This document shows positions 5,513-14,582 of a stretch of DNA of 37,643 nt, one piece after another; position 1 is the first letter of the stretch, and each line of letters begins with the position of its first letter. Under the pieces are notes generated by a model. That model did not search any database. It was given only the letters and a program-made list of their open reading frames with translations, and had not been told where the DNA came from. The position numbers were made by a program, and so were the translations under genes. The stretch is from assembly GCF_016446475.1 (NCBI RefSeq), contig NZ_JAEHFP010000034.1, forward strand, positions 1 through 37,643. The letters are read 5' to 3'. Source of the stretch: Paracoccus binzhouensis (lineage in GTDB: Bacteria; Pseudomonadota; Alphaproteobacteria; Rhodobacterales; Rhodobacteraceae).

Positions 5513-6913
5513 CTACAAATCGAAAATCTTGCCGGGGTTCATGATGCCCCGCGGGTCGACGGCCCGTTTCAGCCGCCGCATCAGTTCCAGCGCCGGGCCG
5601 TGCTCGGCGGCCATGTAGTCCTTTTTCCCCAGGCCCACGCCATGCTCGCCGGTGGCGGTGCCCTCCATCGCCAGCGCGAGTTCCACCAGGCGGGCGCTGA
5701 TGCGCTTGCCAAGCGCCAGCTCGGCCGGGTCGCTTGCGTCGAACAGCAGCACCAGGTGGAAGTTGCCGTCGCCGACATGGCCGACCAGCGGCGCGACCAG
5801 CCCGGTCCCGGCGATCTCGGCCTTGATGGCGGCGATGCATTCGGGCAGGCGCGACAGCGGCACGCAGACATCGGTGGAAAGCCCGGTGACGCCCGGCCGA
5901 AGCGCCCGCGTCGCATAAAGCGCGTCATGGCGGATGCGCCACAGCTTCGCGGCGTCCTCGGGCGTCTGCGCCAGCTCGATCCGCGAGGCGCCCGCGCTCT
6001 CGGCCAGGTCGCGAAACAGCGCGACGTCATGCGCGACGGCGGGGTCCGAGCCGGTAATCTCGACCCAGAGCGTCGGGCTTTCGGGCAGGTCGGTGCCGGA
6101 GTAAGCGTTGATCGCGCGCATCTGCAACTCGTCCGCCAGTTCGATGCGGCTAACGCCCAGGCCGAATTGCAGCGCCTCGACCACGCAGCCGGTGGCGGCG
6201 TTCAGCTCGGCAAAGCTGCACAGCAGCGATTGCGCGGCGGCGGGGATGCCGAACAGCCGCAGCGTCAGCTCGGTGATGACGCCCAGCGTGCCCTCGGCCC
6301 CGACGAACAGATGCGTCAGGTCGTAGCCCGAGGCGGACTTGCGCGCCCGCCCGCCGGTGCGGATCACCTGGCCGTCGGGCAGTACCACGGTCAGCCCCAG
6401 CACCAACTCGCGCATCGAACCGTAGCGCACCGTCGTCGTCCCCGAGGCGCGGGTCGAGGCCATGCCGCCCAGCGTCGCATGGGCGCCCAGGTCGACCGGA
6501 AAGAACAACCCGCAATCGCGCAGTTCCTCGTTCAGGCGCTGGCGGGTGGTGCCGCATTGCACGATGCAATCCATGTCCTCGGCATGGACCGCCAGCACCC
6601 GGTCCATGCCGGACAGGTCCAGCGTGATGCCGCCTTGCGGGGCCAGCACCTGTCCTTCGATCGAGGAACCCGCGCCGAAGGGGATGACGGGCGCGCCGTG
6701 CCGATGGCAGATCGCCAGCGCCTGCGAGACCTCGGCAGTATCATGCAGCAGCAGCACGGCGTCCGGCGGCGCGGCGGGCAGCCAGCTTTCCGCCGCGCCG
6801 TAATGCGCCCGCGCCGCGGCCGAGGTCAGCAGCCGCTCGCCGAAGATCGGGCCGAGTTCGGCCAGCGCGGCCTTGACCGCGCCGACCGGGGTTTCGTGGG
6901 CGTCAAGGCTCAT
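5513..6913 (-). CDS. FAD-binding D-2-hydroxyacid dehydrogenase (GlcD/D-LDH-like)
   Basis: This 466-residue flavoprotein belongs to the FAD_binding_4/FAD-oxidase_C family (GlcD, D-lactate dehydrogenase). The PP-loop-type FAD motif PVIPFGAGSSIEGQVLAPQG is near residue 90. HATLGGMASTRASGTTTVRYG follows, and the C-terminal domain carries GHVGDGNFHLVLLFD, GEHGVGLGKK and the terminal DPRGIMNPGKI. These enzymes oxidise a D-2-hydroxyacid to the 2-oxo acid. ATG 6913 overlaps the upstream stop as ATGA, showing coupling. With the aminotransferase next in the operon it could feed a 2-hydroxyacid into transamination. The open frame runs far upstream inside the preceding gene, but only MSLDAHETPVG is a sensible start. 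Confidence 0.9.
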   Translation of the reverse strand: MSLDAHETPVGAVKAALAELGPIFGERLLTSAAARAHYGAAESWLPAAPPDAVLLLHDTAEVSQALAICHRHGAPVIPFGAGSSIEGQVLAPQGGITLDLSGMDRVLAVHAEDMDCIVQCGTTRQRLNEELRDCGLFFPVDLGAHATLGGMASTRASGTTTVRYGSMRELVLGLTVVLPDGQVIRTGGRARKSASGYDLTHLFVGAEGTLGVITELTLRLFGIPAAAQSLLCSFAELNAATGCVVEALQFGLGVSRIELADELQMRAINAYSGTDLPESPTLWVEITGSDPAVAHDVALFRDLAESAGASRIELAQTPEDAAKLWRIRHDALYATRALRPGVTGLSTDVCVPLSRLPECIAAIKAEIAGTGLVAPLVGHVGDGNFHLVLLFDASDPAELALGKRISARLVELALAMEGTATGEHGVGLGKKDYMAAEHGPALELMRRLKRAVDPRGIMNPGKIFDL

Positions 6914-8466
6914 TCCGTGAACCACCAGCGTTCGGAGGCGCGGGCACCGTCCAGTTCCCAGTCGTTGCCCAGTTCGGCATGGGCGATCTTGTCCGAGGTG
7001 GCGTCCAGGAAATCGGCCCAGAGCGGGGCGATCATGCCGCCATCCTCGGCGATCAGCGACTGGCATTCCCAGTAGAGCTGCCGGCGCTTGGCCTCGTCCT
7101 TTTCGCCACGCGCGGCCAGCAGTGCCTTGTTGAAGGCCTCGTTGTCCCAGCCGGTCTCGTTCCAGCTGCCGATGCTTTCGCGGGAATAGGCCAGCGTCAG
7201 CATCACGTCCTCGTTGACGCGGCCCGACCATTTGGTGGCGAACATCGGGCGCTTGCCCCAGATGTTGGACCAATAGCCGTCGTCCGGCTCGCGCTTGACA
7301 TCGATGGTGATGCCGGCGCGGGCGGCCTGCTCGGCATAAAGCTGGGCCATGTTGGTCGCGCCGGTAAAGGGCGCCTCGGCCACGTGCAGCGGCACGGTCA
7401 GGCCCGAGACGCCGGCCTTGTCCAGCAGCGCCCTGGCCTTGTCGGGGTCGTAGGCATGCTGCGGCAACTGCGGGTCGAAATCGGGATAGGCCTCCGAGAT
7501 CGGCTGGTCGTTGGCGATCGAGCCATAACCCGACAGGATCTTGTCCAGCATCTCCTGCCGGTCGATGGAGAGCTTCAGCGCCATGCGGACATTCGGATCG
7601 GCGAACAGCGCATCCTTGCAATTCATGCTGAAGGCATAGTGCTGCTTGCCCTTGGTCTGCAGCAGCTTCACGCCGGGCATGGCGCTGAGCAGCATGGCCG
7701 TCGCCGTATCCGCCGCGCCGATGGCGTCGATCTGCCCGGTCTGCAGGGCGGTGGTGCGGGCGTTCACATCGGCGATGGCATGGATCTCGACCGCGTCGAA
7801 ATGGGCGCGGCCTTCCTTCCAGTAGTTCGGGAAGCGCTTCACGAGGCTGCGCACGCCCGGCTCGAAATTCTCCAGCACATAGCCGCCGGTGCCGATGCCC
7901 TTGCCGAAATCCTTGTCCCCGGCCGGCACGATCAGCAGGTTGACGAGCGCCATCAGTGCCGGGAAGCCGGAATTCGGCCCGTTCAGGCTGATGCGCACCT
8001 CGTTCGGGGCAGTCGCCGCGATGTCGGTGATCGTTTCCAGCAGGGACTTGACCTCGGACACCGTGTCCGGGCCGCGATGCAGGTTCAGCGAATAGACCAC
8101 GTCGTCGGCGGTCATGGTCTTGGCATTGTGGAACTCGACGCCCTGGCGCAGCTTGAAGGTCCATTCGGTCAGCTCGGGGTTCGAGCCCCATTCGGTGGCC
8201 AGCTCGGGGATCAGCTTGCCGCCGGGGCCGACTTCGACCAGGCAGTTGCGCAGCTGGTATTGCAGCTGCATCATGAAGCGCGTCTCGTTCAGCTGCGGGT
8301 CCAGCGTGTCGGCGCTGTCGAAATCGGCCACGGCGACGCGGAAGGTGCCGCCCTTGCGCGGCGCATCCTGCGCCAGCACGGGCAGGGGCCGCAGGCCCAG
8401 CGTGGCCGCCGCGGAAAGCGCCCCTGCACCCAGCAGCACGGAACGCCTGGTAAACAAACTCGCCAT
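6910..8466 (-). CDS. ABC transporter substrate-binding protein, peptide/opine type (SBP family 5)
   Basis: This 518-residue periplasmic binding protein of the DppA/OppA family starts MASLFTRRSVLLGAGALSAA. That is a signal sequence with a twin-arginine-like RRSVLLG, so export may be Tat or Sec. The mature part opens with KGGTFRVAVADFDSADTLDP and contains WTFKLRQGVEFHNAKTMTADD, the usual family 5 signature. It is first in the operon with the FAD enzyme and aminotransferase. The matching permeases and ATPase are 5 kb away at 12953-16393 in the same island, so together they would make one importer. It is divergent from the lysR gene. Ligand is not determinable by eye. Confidence 0.92.
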   Translation of the reverse strand: MASLFTRRSVLLGAGALSAAATLGLRPLPVLAQDAPRKGGTFRVAVADFDSADTLDPQLNETRFMMQLQYQLRNCLVEVGPGGKLIPELATEWGSNPELTEWTFKLRQGVEFHNAKTMTADDVVYSLNLHRGPDTVSEVKSLLETITDIAATAPNEVRISLNGPNSGFPALMALVNLLIVPAGDKDFGKGIGTGGYVLENFEPGVRSLVKRFPNYWKEGRAHFDAVEIHAIADVNARTTALQTGQIDAIGAADTATAMLLSAMPGVKLLQTKGKQHYAFSMNCKDALFADPNVRMALKLSIDRQEMLDKILSGYGSIANDQPISEAYPDFDPQLPQHAYDPDKARALLDKAGVSGLTVPLHVAEAPFTGATNMAQLYAEQAARAGITIDVKREPDDGYWSNIWGKRPMFATKWSGRVNEDVMLTLAYSRESIGSWNETGWDNEAFNKALLAARGEKDEAKRRQLYWECQSLIAEDGGMIAPLWADFLDATSDKIAHAELGNDWELDGARASERWWFTE

Positions 8467-8600
8467 CGGATCTTTCTCCCTGATCTCGTCCCGCCTGCCG
8501 GCCGTGCCTGGTCGTTGACGGGAACCTGTTTTTATGACTGACCTAAACGCTAGACTCGGCCCCCATGTCGGACAAATCAGTTTGCGTGGTGCGCGCGACA

Positions 8601-8612
8601 GTTCAGCTAAAC
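8601..8612. promoter_or_regulatory. Island-wide TTAGCTG motif, site 1
   Basis: GTTCAGCTAAAC, on the minus strand GTTTAGCTGAAC, lies in the divergent lysR/binding-protein promoter region. Near-identical sites occur at 9563-9574 and 16481-16492. An imperfect palindrome of this kind fits an operator of the LysR or GntR regulator of the island. Regulator identity is inferred. Confidence 0.45.
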
Positions 8613-8639
8613 TATCGAATCCAGCCAGGACCTTTCGCC

Positions 8640-9572
8640 ATGAATCCGACGCTGCCCCCGTTGCGTGCCTTGCAGGCCTTCGAATGCTTTGGCCGGCTGG
8701 GATCGGTCAATGCCGCGGCGCGGGCGCTGGGGGTGACGCCGGGCGCGATCAGCCAGCAATTGCGGCTGCTTGAAGAGCATGTGGGCGTGGTTCTGCTGGT
8801 CAAGGACGGGCGGCGGGCGACTCTGACACCGGCCGCGCGGGCCTATCACGAGCTGATATCGCAGGGCTTCGGACGGCTGATGCTGGCGCAGGACTATATC
8901 CTCGCGCACAAGCAAAGTGAGGAGCTGACCATCTCGGGTTTCCCGACGCTGATGCAGAAATGGCTGAATCCCCGCCTGCCCGAATTCCAGGCGACTGCCC
9001 AGGACCTGGCCATCCGCGTGATCTCGACCCATCAGGAACCCGATCCGCATATGCTGGAGCAGACCTTCCGCCTGACCTACGGCGAGGCGGCGCGGCGCTA
9101 TCTGCACAGCCGCGCCCTGTTCACCGACTGCTGCTTTCCGGCCTGTTCGCCCGAATTCCTGCAACGCCATCCCGAGGCGCTGGATCCCGCCGTCCTGGCC
9201 CGCCTGCCGCTGATCGGCATCGACTGGGGCGGCGGCTACACGACCGAGCCGCATTGGCGCGACTGGTTCGAATCGCAGGGCCTTGGCGAGCTGCCGCCGA
9301 TCCGCCCCGTCGCCGTCCATTCCATGTCCAGCCTGGCGCTGGAGGCGGCGATCGCCGGGCAGGGCGCGGTTCTGGCCCAGGGCTCCTTCGCCGCCGAGGA
9401 CATCCGCGCCGGCCGGCTGGTCCGGCTGTCCGAGGCCAGCCTGCAAATGCCCGACGCCTATTTCGTCTGCTGGGGCCCGACGACGCTGGACCGCCCCGTG
9501 GCGCGGGATTTCCTGAACTGGCTGATGCGCGCCACCAAGCCGCTGCGCAGCCGGACGGTTCAGTCCAGCTAA
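8640..9572 (+). CDS. LysR-family transcriptional regulator (GcvA-like)
   Basis: This 310-residue regulator has an N-terminal winged HTH (LRALQAFECFGRLGSVNAAA, then RALGVTPGAISQQLRLLEEH) and a LysR substrate-binding domain. Features such as the central LIGIDWGGGY region are typical of the GcvA branch. ATG 8640 (MNPTLPPLRALQ) places the HTH at the correct distance; an upstream in-frame start would add a non-homologous extension. It is divergent from the binding-protein operon and points into the Rieske oxygenase genes, so it is the natural activator of both. The motif at 8601-8612 lies between the two start points and a second copy overlaps its own stop codon. Confidence 0.93.
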   Translation: MNPTLPPLRALQAFECFGRLGSVNAAARALGVTPGAISQQLRLLEEHVGVVLLVKDGRRATLTPAARAYHELISQGFGRLMLAQDYILAHKQSEELTISGFPTLMQKWLNPRLPEFQATAQDLAIRVISTHQEPDPHMLEQTFRLTYGEAARRYLHSRALFTDCCFPACSPEFLQRHPEALDPAVLARLPLIGIDWGGGYTTEPHWRDWFESQGLGELPPIRPVAVHSMSSLALEAAIAGQGAVLAQGSFAAEDIRAGRLVRLSEASLQMPDAYFVCWGPTTLDRPVARDFLNWLMRATKPLRSRTVQSS

Positions 9573-9574
9573 AC
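9563..9574. promoter_or_regulatory. Island-wide TTAGCTG motif, site 2
   Basis: GTCCAGCTAAAC (minus strand GTTTAGCTGGAC) overlaps the lysR stop codon and lies about 80 bp before the Rieske oxygenase start. It differs from site 1 at one position. This is a suitable place for an activator site for the oxygenase-reductase operon. Confidence 0.45.
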
Positions 9575-9653
9575 GATCTGGCTGCGCTTCTGCGCTGAAC
9601 GCTTCGGCATTCGCCTATACATTTGCCGAAACGCAGCCACATAAGGTGCAGCC

Positions 9654-10694
9654 ATGTTCCTCAAGAACGCCTGGTATGTCGCGGCCTGGAGCCATGAGAT
9701 CACCGACAGCCTTCAGCAGATCCTCGTCCTGGGCGAAAAGATCTGCATCTTCCGCAACAGCCAGGGCGAGGTGATCGCGCTCGAGGATGCCTGCCCGCAT
9801 CGCAAGCTGCCGCTGTCCAAGGGCCGCATCAAGGGCGACAATGTCGAATGCGGCTATCACGGGCTGACCTTCGACTGCGCCGGGCAATGCGTCTGGGCGC
9901 CGGGCGGCGGGCGCATCCCCTCGGCCGCCAAGGTGCGGCCCTATCCGGTGCATGAGAAATACGGCCTCGTGTGGATCTGGATGGGCAACGCCGCCATTGC
10001 CGATGCGGACGAGATCATCGACATTCCGAATTTCGACAGCCCGGACTGGGGCATCAACTGCGGCGCCGCGATGGAGCTGCGCTGCAACTATCTGTTGATG
10101 TGCGACAACCTGCTGGATCCGACCCATGTCGCCTGGGTCCATGAAAGCAGCTTTGCCCAGGACGCGACGCGCGACACGCCGCTGAAGGTCACGCGGACCG
10201 AAAACGGCGTCATCGTCCACCGCTGGATGATGGATGTCGAGCCGGCGCCCTTCTACAAGAAGATCGTCGAGTTCGACGGCAATTGCGACCGGCTGCAGCA
10301 TTACGAGGTGCGCTATCCCGCCCACGCCCTGATCCGCGCCGTCTTCACCCCGGCGGGGACCGGCGGGCCGGACGGCACGCTGCACGAAAAGACCTTCGTC
10401 ATGGACAGCTACAACTTCATGACGCCGACGACCGAGACCGAGACCCGCTATTACTGGTTCCAGCTGCGCAACATCCGCCCGCATGACGAGGAACTGTCGA
10501 AGATGATGTCCGAGGACGTGCGCCACGCCTTCGAGGAGGACCGCGCCGTGCTGAACGAGGTGCAGATCGGCATGGCCAGCAAGACCTCGCCGCATATCGA
10601 CCTGTCCATCGACGCCGGCCAGCTGCGCTTCCGCCGCCAGCTCGAGGCGATGATCGCCGAAGAGCGCATGGTCGACGAGAAGATGAGGGCCTGA
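9654..10694 (+). CDS. Rieske [2Fe-2S] mononuclear-iron oxygenase (VanA-like)
   Basis: This 346-residue terminal oxygenase has an N-terminal Rieske domain with ligands C47, H49, C66 and H69 (CPHRKLPL and CGYHGLTFD). The non-haem iron site is in NLLDPTHVAWVHE, with H158 and H163 as ligands and D155/D151 as the likely electron-bridge residues. The single-subunit form and length match VanA-type O-demethylases and related N-demethylating or ring-hydroxylating enzymes. The reductase gene follows after 3 bp, so the two make a two-component monooxygenase. The substrate cannot be read from sequence. In this island demethylation or hydroxylation of the imported compound is plausible. AAGG precedes the ATG. 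Confidence 0.93.
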   Translation: MFLKNAWYVAAWSHEITDSLQQILVLGEKICIFRNSQGEVIALEDACPHRKLPLSKGRIKGDNVECGYHGLTFDCAGQCVWAPGGGRIPSAAKVRPYPVHEKYGLVWIWMGNAAIADADEIIDIPNFDSPDWGINCGAAMELRCNYLLMCDNLLDPTHVAWVHESSFAQDATRDTPLKVTRTENGVIVHRWMMDVEPAPFYKKIVEFDGNCDRLQHYEVRYPAHALIRAVFTPAGTGGPDGTLHEKTFVMDSYNFMTPTTETETRYYWFQLRNIRPHDEELSKMMSEDVRHAFEEDRAVLNEVQIGMASKTSPHIDLSIDAGQLRFRRQLEAMIAEERMVDEKMRA

Positions 10695-10697
10695 TCC

Positions 10698-11879
10698 ATG
10701 GCCGATCCGTTCCGCCGCTTCCGCCTGGCCCGCAAGGTGCCGGAAAGCGCCTGCATCACCTCGTTCCATCTGGTGCCCGAGGATGGCGGCCCGCTGTGGG
10801 ACATGCGGCCGGGCCAATACCTGACGCTGCGGATCCCGGCGCTCTCGGGGCCGGTGCTGCGGACCTATTCGCTGTCGGCGCTGCCCGAGGGGCGGGACCA
10901 TCACCGCATCAGCGTCAAGCGCGAGCCGCAGGGGCTGGGCTCGCGCTGGCTGCACGACCAGCTGGCCGAGGGCGAGGTGATCGAGATCGCCCCGCCGCGC
11001 GGCGGCTTCGTGCTGGACGAGGCCAGCACCCGGCCGGTGCTGCTGCTGGCGGGCGGCGTCGGTCTGACGCCGCTTCTGGCCATGCTGCACCGGCTGGCGA
11101 CGGGGGCGCGGCGGGTGTTCTTCGTGCAGGCGGCCGAGAACGGCGAGGTGCACGCGCTGCGGGACGAAGTGGCGGCGCTGGCCGCAGGCTCGGGCGGGCG
11201 GATCATCGCACGCACGGTCTACCGCGCCCCGACCGAGACCGACCGCGCCGCGCGCCGCTTCGATGCCGAGGGCGTGGTGGACCGCGCCTTCCTGCAATCC
11301 CTGCTGCCGCTGGACGATTACGAGGTCTATCTCTGCGGCCCGACACCCTTCATGGTGGCGATGTGGAAGCTGCTGACGGGCTTGGGCATCGCCCCCGCCC
11401 GCATCGCATACGAGTTCTTCGGCAAGGGCGGCTCGCTGGCCGCGCTGGCGGCCGGGCCGGGGCCGGCATCCGCACCCGTGCATGGCAACCGCATCCCGGC
11501 GCGGGCGCCCAAGTCCCTGGCCAAGCTGGAATTCCTGACCGATCCCGATGCGCTTGGCCTGCCCGATGCGCTGCCCGGCACGGTGGCCGAGGCGGCAGCC
11601 AAACAGGCAGAACCGACCGAATCCGGCGCCGAGGTGGTCTTTGGCCGCTCGGGCCTGACCCTGCCCTGGAACGGCGCCAGCCGCACCATCCTGGAGCTGG
11701 CCGAGGCCGCGGGACTGGAGCCCGAGTTCAGCTGCCGCGAGGGAATCTGCAACACCTGCCGCTGCGCCATCCGCGAGGGCGCGGTGGAATATGTCACCGA
11801 TCCGCTGGACCCGCCGGGGCCGGGGCAGGCGCTGATCTGCTGCTCGCGCCCGGCGGGGCGGGTGGTGCTGGATCTGTAG
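10698..11879 (+). CDS. Oxygenase reductase, FNR-type flavin/NAD domain plus plant-type [2Fe-2S] ferredoxin
   Basis: This 393-residue electron-transfer partner of the Rieske oxygenase starts with a flavin-binding segment (RTYSLSALPEG), then an NAD(P)-binding segment (LLLAGGVGLTPLLAMLHRL and VYLCGPTPFM). A linker of about 60 residues follows, then a C-terminal ferredoxin with Cys ligands in FSCREGICNTCRC and LICCSRP. Classic VanB proteins are about 315 residues, so this one is longer because of the alanine/proline-rich linker. It uses NAD(P)H to supply electrons to the oxygenase. It starts 3 bp after the oxygenase stop and ends at a strong terminator. Confidence 0.92.
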   Translation: MADPFRRFRLARKVPESACITSFHLVPEDGGPLWDMRPGQYLTLRIPALSGPVLRTYSLSALPEGRDHHRISVKREPQGLGSRWLHDQLAEGEVIEIAPPRGGFVLDEASTRPVLLLAGGVGLTPLLAMLHRLATGARRVFFVQAAENGEVHALRDEVAALAAGSGGRIIARTVYRAPTETDRAARRFDAEGVVDRAFLQSLLPLDDYEVYLCGPTPFMVAMWKLLTGLGIAPARIAYEFFGKGGSLAALAAGPGPASAPVHGNRIPARAPKSLAKLEFLTDPDALGLPDALPGTVAEAAAKQAEPTESGAEVVFGRSGLTLPWNGASRTILELAEAAGLEPEFSCREGICNTCRCAIREGAVEYVTDPLDPPGPGQALICCSRPAGRVVLDL

Positions 11880-11880
11880 G

Positions 11881-11907
11881 AAAGGGGGCGGTGTATCCGC
11901 CCCCTTT
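11881..11907. terminator. Bidirectional terminator between convergent operons
   Basis: AAAGGGGGCGG (11881-11891) pairs with CCGCCCCCTTT (11897-11907) over TGTAT, followed by T on the plus strand. It lies directly after the reductase stop and just before the stop of the convergent deacylase gene (11913), so it can serve both directions. Confidence 0.8.
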
Positions 11908-11912
11908 TCGTT

Positions 11913-12956
11913 TCAGCCGATGCGGCGGTCCAGCGCCTCGGGCGCGATCTCGGGGCCGATGACGAACAGGTGGTCGCCATGGCCGACCAGCCCGTTGCGG
12001 CGGCGGATCAGCACCCGACCCGCGACCGGCGCCGTCAGCACCTGCGGCGCCTGCGTGATGTCGAAGAGGTCGTAGAGTTTCGCGACCGGCTGCCCCTCGG
12101 CCACCTCGTCGCCCAGTTCGACCAGCGGCTCGGCCAGGGCGTGGCGCATGGCGGTGACTTGGCGGCTGCCCGCGCCCAGGTCGACGAAGCGGGTCTGGCA
12201 GGCCGGGCCCGTGGCCAGCCGCTTCGTCGCCTCGGGCGCGACGATCCCTTCATGCGCCAGCAGGTTCAGGATGCCGTTCCAGCCATGGCCCAGCGACCGG
12301 GGCGAGACCTGCGCCATGCCGCCCAGTTCGCAGGAGATCATGGCGCAACTTGCCGCCAGCGCGGCGCTGTCCAGGTCGCCCCCGGTGCTGCCCAGGCCCA
12401 CGACCATGGTCCAGGGCAGGCCGAAGGCGCGGGCCAGCGCCGCCCCGCGCCGGTCCTGGGCCGGATCGCCGGTCAGCGTCAGATAGGCGGCGTCGAGGTA
12501 ATTCGTCGTGCCGCCGCCGGAATGCAGGTCGATCACCAGCCCGGCGCGCGGCAGCAGGTGGCGGTTCAGGAACCCCGCCAGCGCCCGCGTCGGCCCCTGT
12601 CCCGTCGCGCCGGGAAACACCCGGTTCATGTTGCCCCCATCCAGCGGCGAGACCCGTGTCCGCGCCATCACTGCCGGCATGTTCAGCGCCGGCACCAGGA
12701 TCAGCCGGCCGGCGACATCCTGCGGCTCCAGCGCCTCGAACAGCCGGCGGGTGATCAGCTGCCCCTCGTATTCGTCGCCGTGATTGCCGCCAACCACCAG
12801 CGCCGTCGGCCCTTCGCCGCCGGCAATGACGCCGATGGGGCTGCGGATCACGCCGAAATCGTGCCGGTCGTCGGAATGGCTCAGGTCGATCCAGCCCGAG
12901 GCCTTGCCGGGGGCATCGAGGTCGAGTTCGCAGGTGACGGTGTCGTAGCGGTTCAT
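11913..12956 (-). CDS. Succinylglutamate desuccinylase/aspartoacylase-family deacylase
   Basis: This 347-residue zinc hydrolase of the AstE/AspA (M14-like) family has metal-ligand motifs VGGNHGDEYEGQ (His and Glu, about residues 59-62) and LVIDLHSGGGTTNY (His, about 146). The family arginine motif ALNMPAVMARTR and GGNMNRVFPG are also present. Relatives remove acyl groups from N-acyl amino acids; DoeB, which deacetylates N-acetyl-diaminobutyrate in ectoine breakdown, belongs to this branch. A C-terminal biotinyl/lipoyl-like segment (APVAGRVLIRRRNG) is also seen in such proteins. It is the last gene of the importer operon, with an ATGA overlap to the ATPase gene, so the imported compound may be N-acylated. 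Confidence 0.87.
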   Translation of the reverse strand: MNRYDTVTCELDLDAPGKASGWIDLSHSDDRHDFGVIRSPIGVIAGGEGPTALVVGGNHGDEYEGQLITRRLFEALEPQDVAGRLILVPALNMPAVMARTRVSPLDGGNMNRVFPGATGQGPTRALAGFLNRHLLPRAGLVIDLHSGGGTTNYLDAAYLTLTGDPAQDRRGAALARAFGLPWTMVVGLGSTGGDLDSAALAASCAMISCELGGMAQVSPRSLGHGWNGILNLLAHEGIVAPEATKRLATGPACQTRFVDLGAGSRQVTAMRHALAEPLVELGDEVAEGQPVAKLYDLFDITQAPQVLTAPVAGRVLIRRRNGLVGHGDHLFVIGPEIAPEALDRRIG

Positions 12957-14578
12957 GCGGCGCCTTTCTCTTGCATCTGTCGCTGGCCCAGCAGGCGGGT
13001 CAGCCAGTCCGGGTCCATCTCGGGGACCGAGGACAGCAGTTTCTCGGTATAGGGATGGTGCGGCGGCTGGAACATCTGCGCCTTGGGGCCCTGTTCGACC
13101 ACCGCGCCGTTCTGCATCACCACCACCTCGTCCGCGATGGAACGCACGGTGGCCAGGTCGTGGGTGATGAACAGATAGCTCAGCCCCATCTCGCGCTGCA
13201 AACGGTCCAGCAGCCGCAGGATGCCCTCGGCCACCAGCTGGTCCAGCGCGCTCGTCACCTCGTCGCAGATGATGAGCTCGGGCTCGGCCGCCAGCGCGCG
13301 GGCGATGCAGAGCCGCTGCTTCTGCCCGCCGGACAGCTCGCCCGGCAGGCGGTCGATGAAGCGGTCCGGCTCCAGCTCGATCTGGTCCAGCAAGTCGCGG
13401 ATCCGGTCCTCTTTCTTGCGGCCGCGCAGGCCCAGGAAGAACTCCAGCGGGCGGCCCAGGATCTCGCGCACCCTGTGACGCGGGTTCAGGGCGGTGTCGG
13501 CCATCTGGTGGATCATCTGCAGCCGGCGCTGCAGGGTGCGGGGCCGGTTGCGGGACAGCGGGTCCAGCACCTGCCCGTCGAAGACGACCTGTCCCGCGGT
13601 CGGCGGCAGCAAGCCCATCACCACCCGCGCCGTGGTGGACTTGCCCGAGCCGCTTTCGCCCACCACCGCCACCGTGCGGCCGCGCGGCACGCTGATCGAG
13701 ACATCGCGCAGCACCGGATGCGTGCCGTAGCTGGCCGAGACGCCCACGATGCTCAGGATCGGTTCCGGCGCAGCCGGCTCATCGCGCGGGGCGGGCTGGA
13801 AGTTGCGCACCGCCCAGAGCGAGCGGGTATAGTCCTCGCGCGGGGCGGCCAGCATCTCGCGGGTCGGGGCTTCCTCGACCTCGCGGCCCTTCAGCAGCAC
13901 CTTGATGCGGTCGGCCATCTGCGCCACCACCGCCAGGTCGTGGGTGATGTAGATCGCGGCGGCGTCGTGGCGGCGCACCACCTCGCGGATCGCGGCCAGG
14001 ACCTCGATCTGCGTGGTCACGTCCAGCGCCGTGGTCGGCTCGTCGAAGATCAGCAGCTCGGGATGGCAGGACATGGACATGGCGGTCATCGCCCGCTGCA
14101 ACTGCCCGCCCGAGACCTGATGCGGATAGCGCGCCCCGATCCGCTCGGGATCGGGCAGGCGCATTTCGCGATATAGGCTCACAGCCTCGGCCTCGGCCTG
14201 GGCGCGGGGCATCAGGCGGTGTTGGACCGGGCCCTCGCAATATTGCGCGATCAGCCGCCAGGCCGGGTTGAAGGCGGCGGCCGAGGATTGCGCGACATAG
14301 GCGATGCGCCGGCCCTGCACCTGCCGCAACAGCCGCGCATCCGCTCCGGCCAGTTCCAGCCCGTCGAATCGGATCGAGCCCCCGGTGATGCGGCAGCCCG
14401 GCTTGACATGGCCCATGGCGGCCAGCCCCAGCGTCGATTTCCCGGCGCCGGATTCGCCGATCAGGCCCAGGATCTCGCCCCGGTTCAGGCTCAGGTCCAC
14501 GCCCTTGACGATCTCGGTCCGGCCCTCGCGGCTTTGCGCCTCGATGCGCAGGCCGCGGATGTCCAGCAGTCGTGTCAT
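12953..14578 (-). CDS. Peptide-type ABC transporter ATPase, two fused nucleotide-binding domains
   Basis: This 541-residue protein fuses DppD-like and DppF-like ATPases. The first half has Walker A GLIGESGAGKSTLG, signature VSGGQLQRAMTA and Walker B with D-loop LLIFDEPTTALD. The second half repeats these with VVGESGSGKSTTARVVMGLL, ELSGGQKQRLCIARAL and LIICDEVTSALD. It would power import through the permeases encoded upstream. AAGGAG lies seven bases before ATG 14578 and the DppC-like stop is 4 bp upstream. The stop overlaps the deacylase start. Both sites look catalytically complete. Confidence 0.94.
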   Translation of the reverse strand: MTRLLDIRGLRIEAQSREGRTEIVKGVDLSLNRGEILGLIGESGAGKSTLGLAAMGHVKPGCRITGGSIRFDGLELAGADARLLRQVQGRRIAYVAQSSAAAFNPAWRLIAQYCEGPVQHRLMPRAQAEAEAVSLYREMRLPDPERIGARYPHQVSGGQLQRAMTAMSMSCHPELLIFDEPTTALDVTTQIEVLAAIREVVRRHDAAAIYITHDLAVVAQMADRIKVLLKGREVEEAPTREMLAAPREDYTRSLWAVRNFQPAPRDEPAAPEPILSIVGVSASYGTHPVLRDVSISVPRGRTVAVVGESGSGKSTTARVVMGLLPPTAGQVVFDGQVLDPLSRNRPRTLQRRLQMIHQMADTALNPRHRVREILGRPLEFFLGLRGRKKEDRIRDLLDQIELEPDRFIDRLPGELSGGQKQRLCIARALAAEPELIICDEVTSALDQLVAEGILRLLDRLQREMGLSYLFITHDLATVRSIADEVVVMQNGAVVEQGPKAQMFQPPHHPYTEKLLSSVPEMDPDWLTRLLGQRQMQEKGAA

Positions 14579-14582
14579 CCGG

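Noticed and set aside
4331..7075. 914-codon open frame on the plus strand
   Set aside because: It lies antisense to the aminotransferase and FAD oxidoreductase, is dominated by Gln/Arg/Gly/Ala/His as expected of the complement of GC-rich genes, and has no recognisable motif.
5513..8191. Possible 892-residue fusion of the FAD enzyme with upstream sequence
   Set aside because: The upstream part is an open shadow frame of the binding-protein gene; the real start MSLDAHETPVG at 6913 overlaps that gene's stop in the usual ATGA manner.
6979..8541. 520-codon plus-strand frame
   Set aside because: It is antisense to the well-supported binding-protein gene and has the same shadow composition.
9615..11483. 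622-codon minus-strand frame
   Set aside because: It is antisense to the Rieske oxygenase and reductase, whose motifs are unambiguous.
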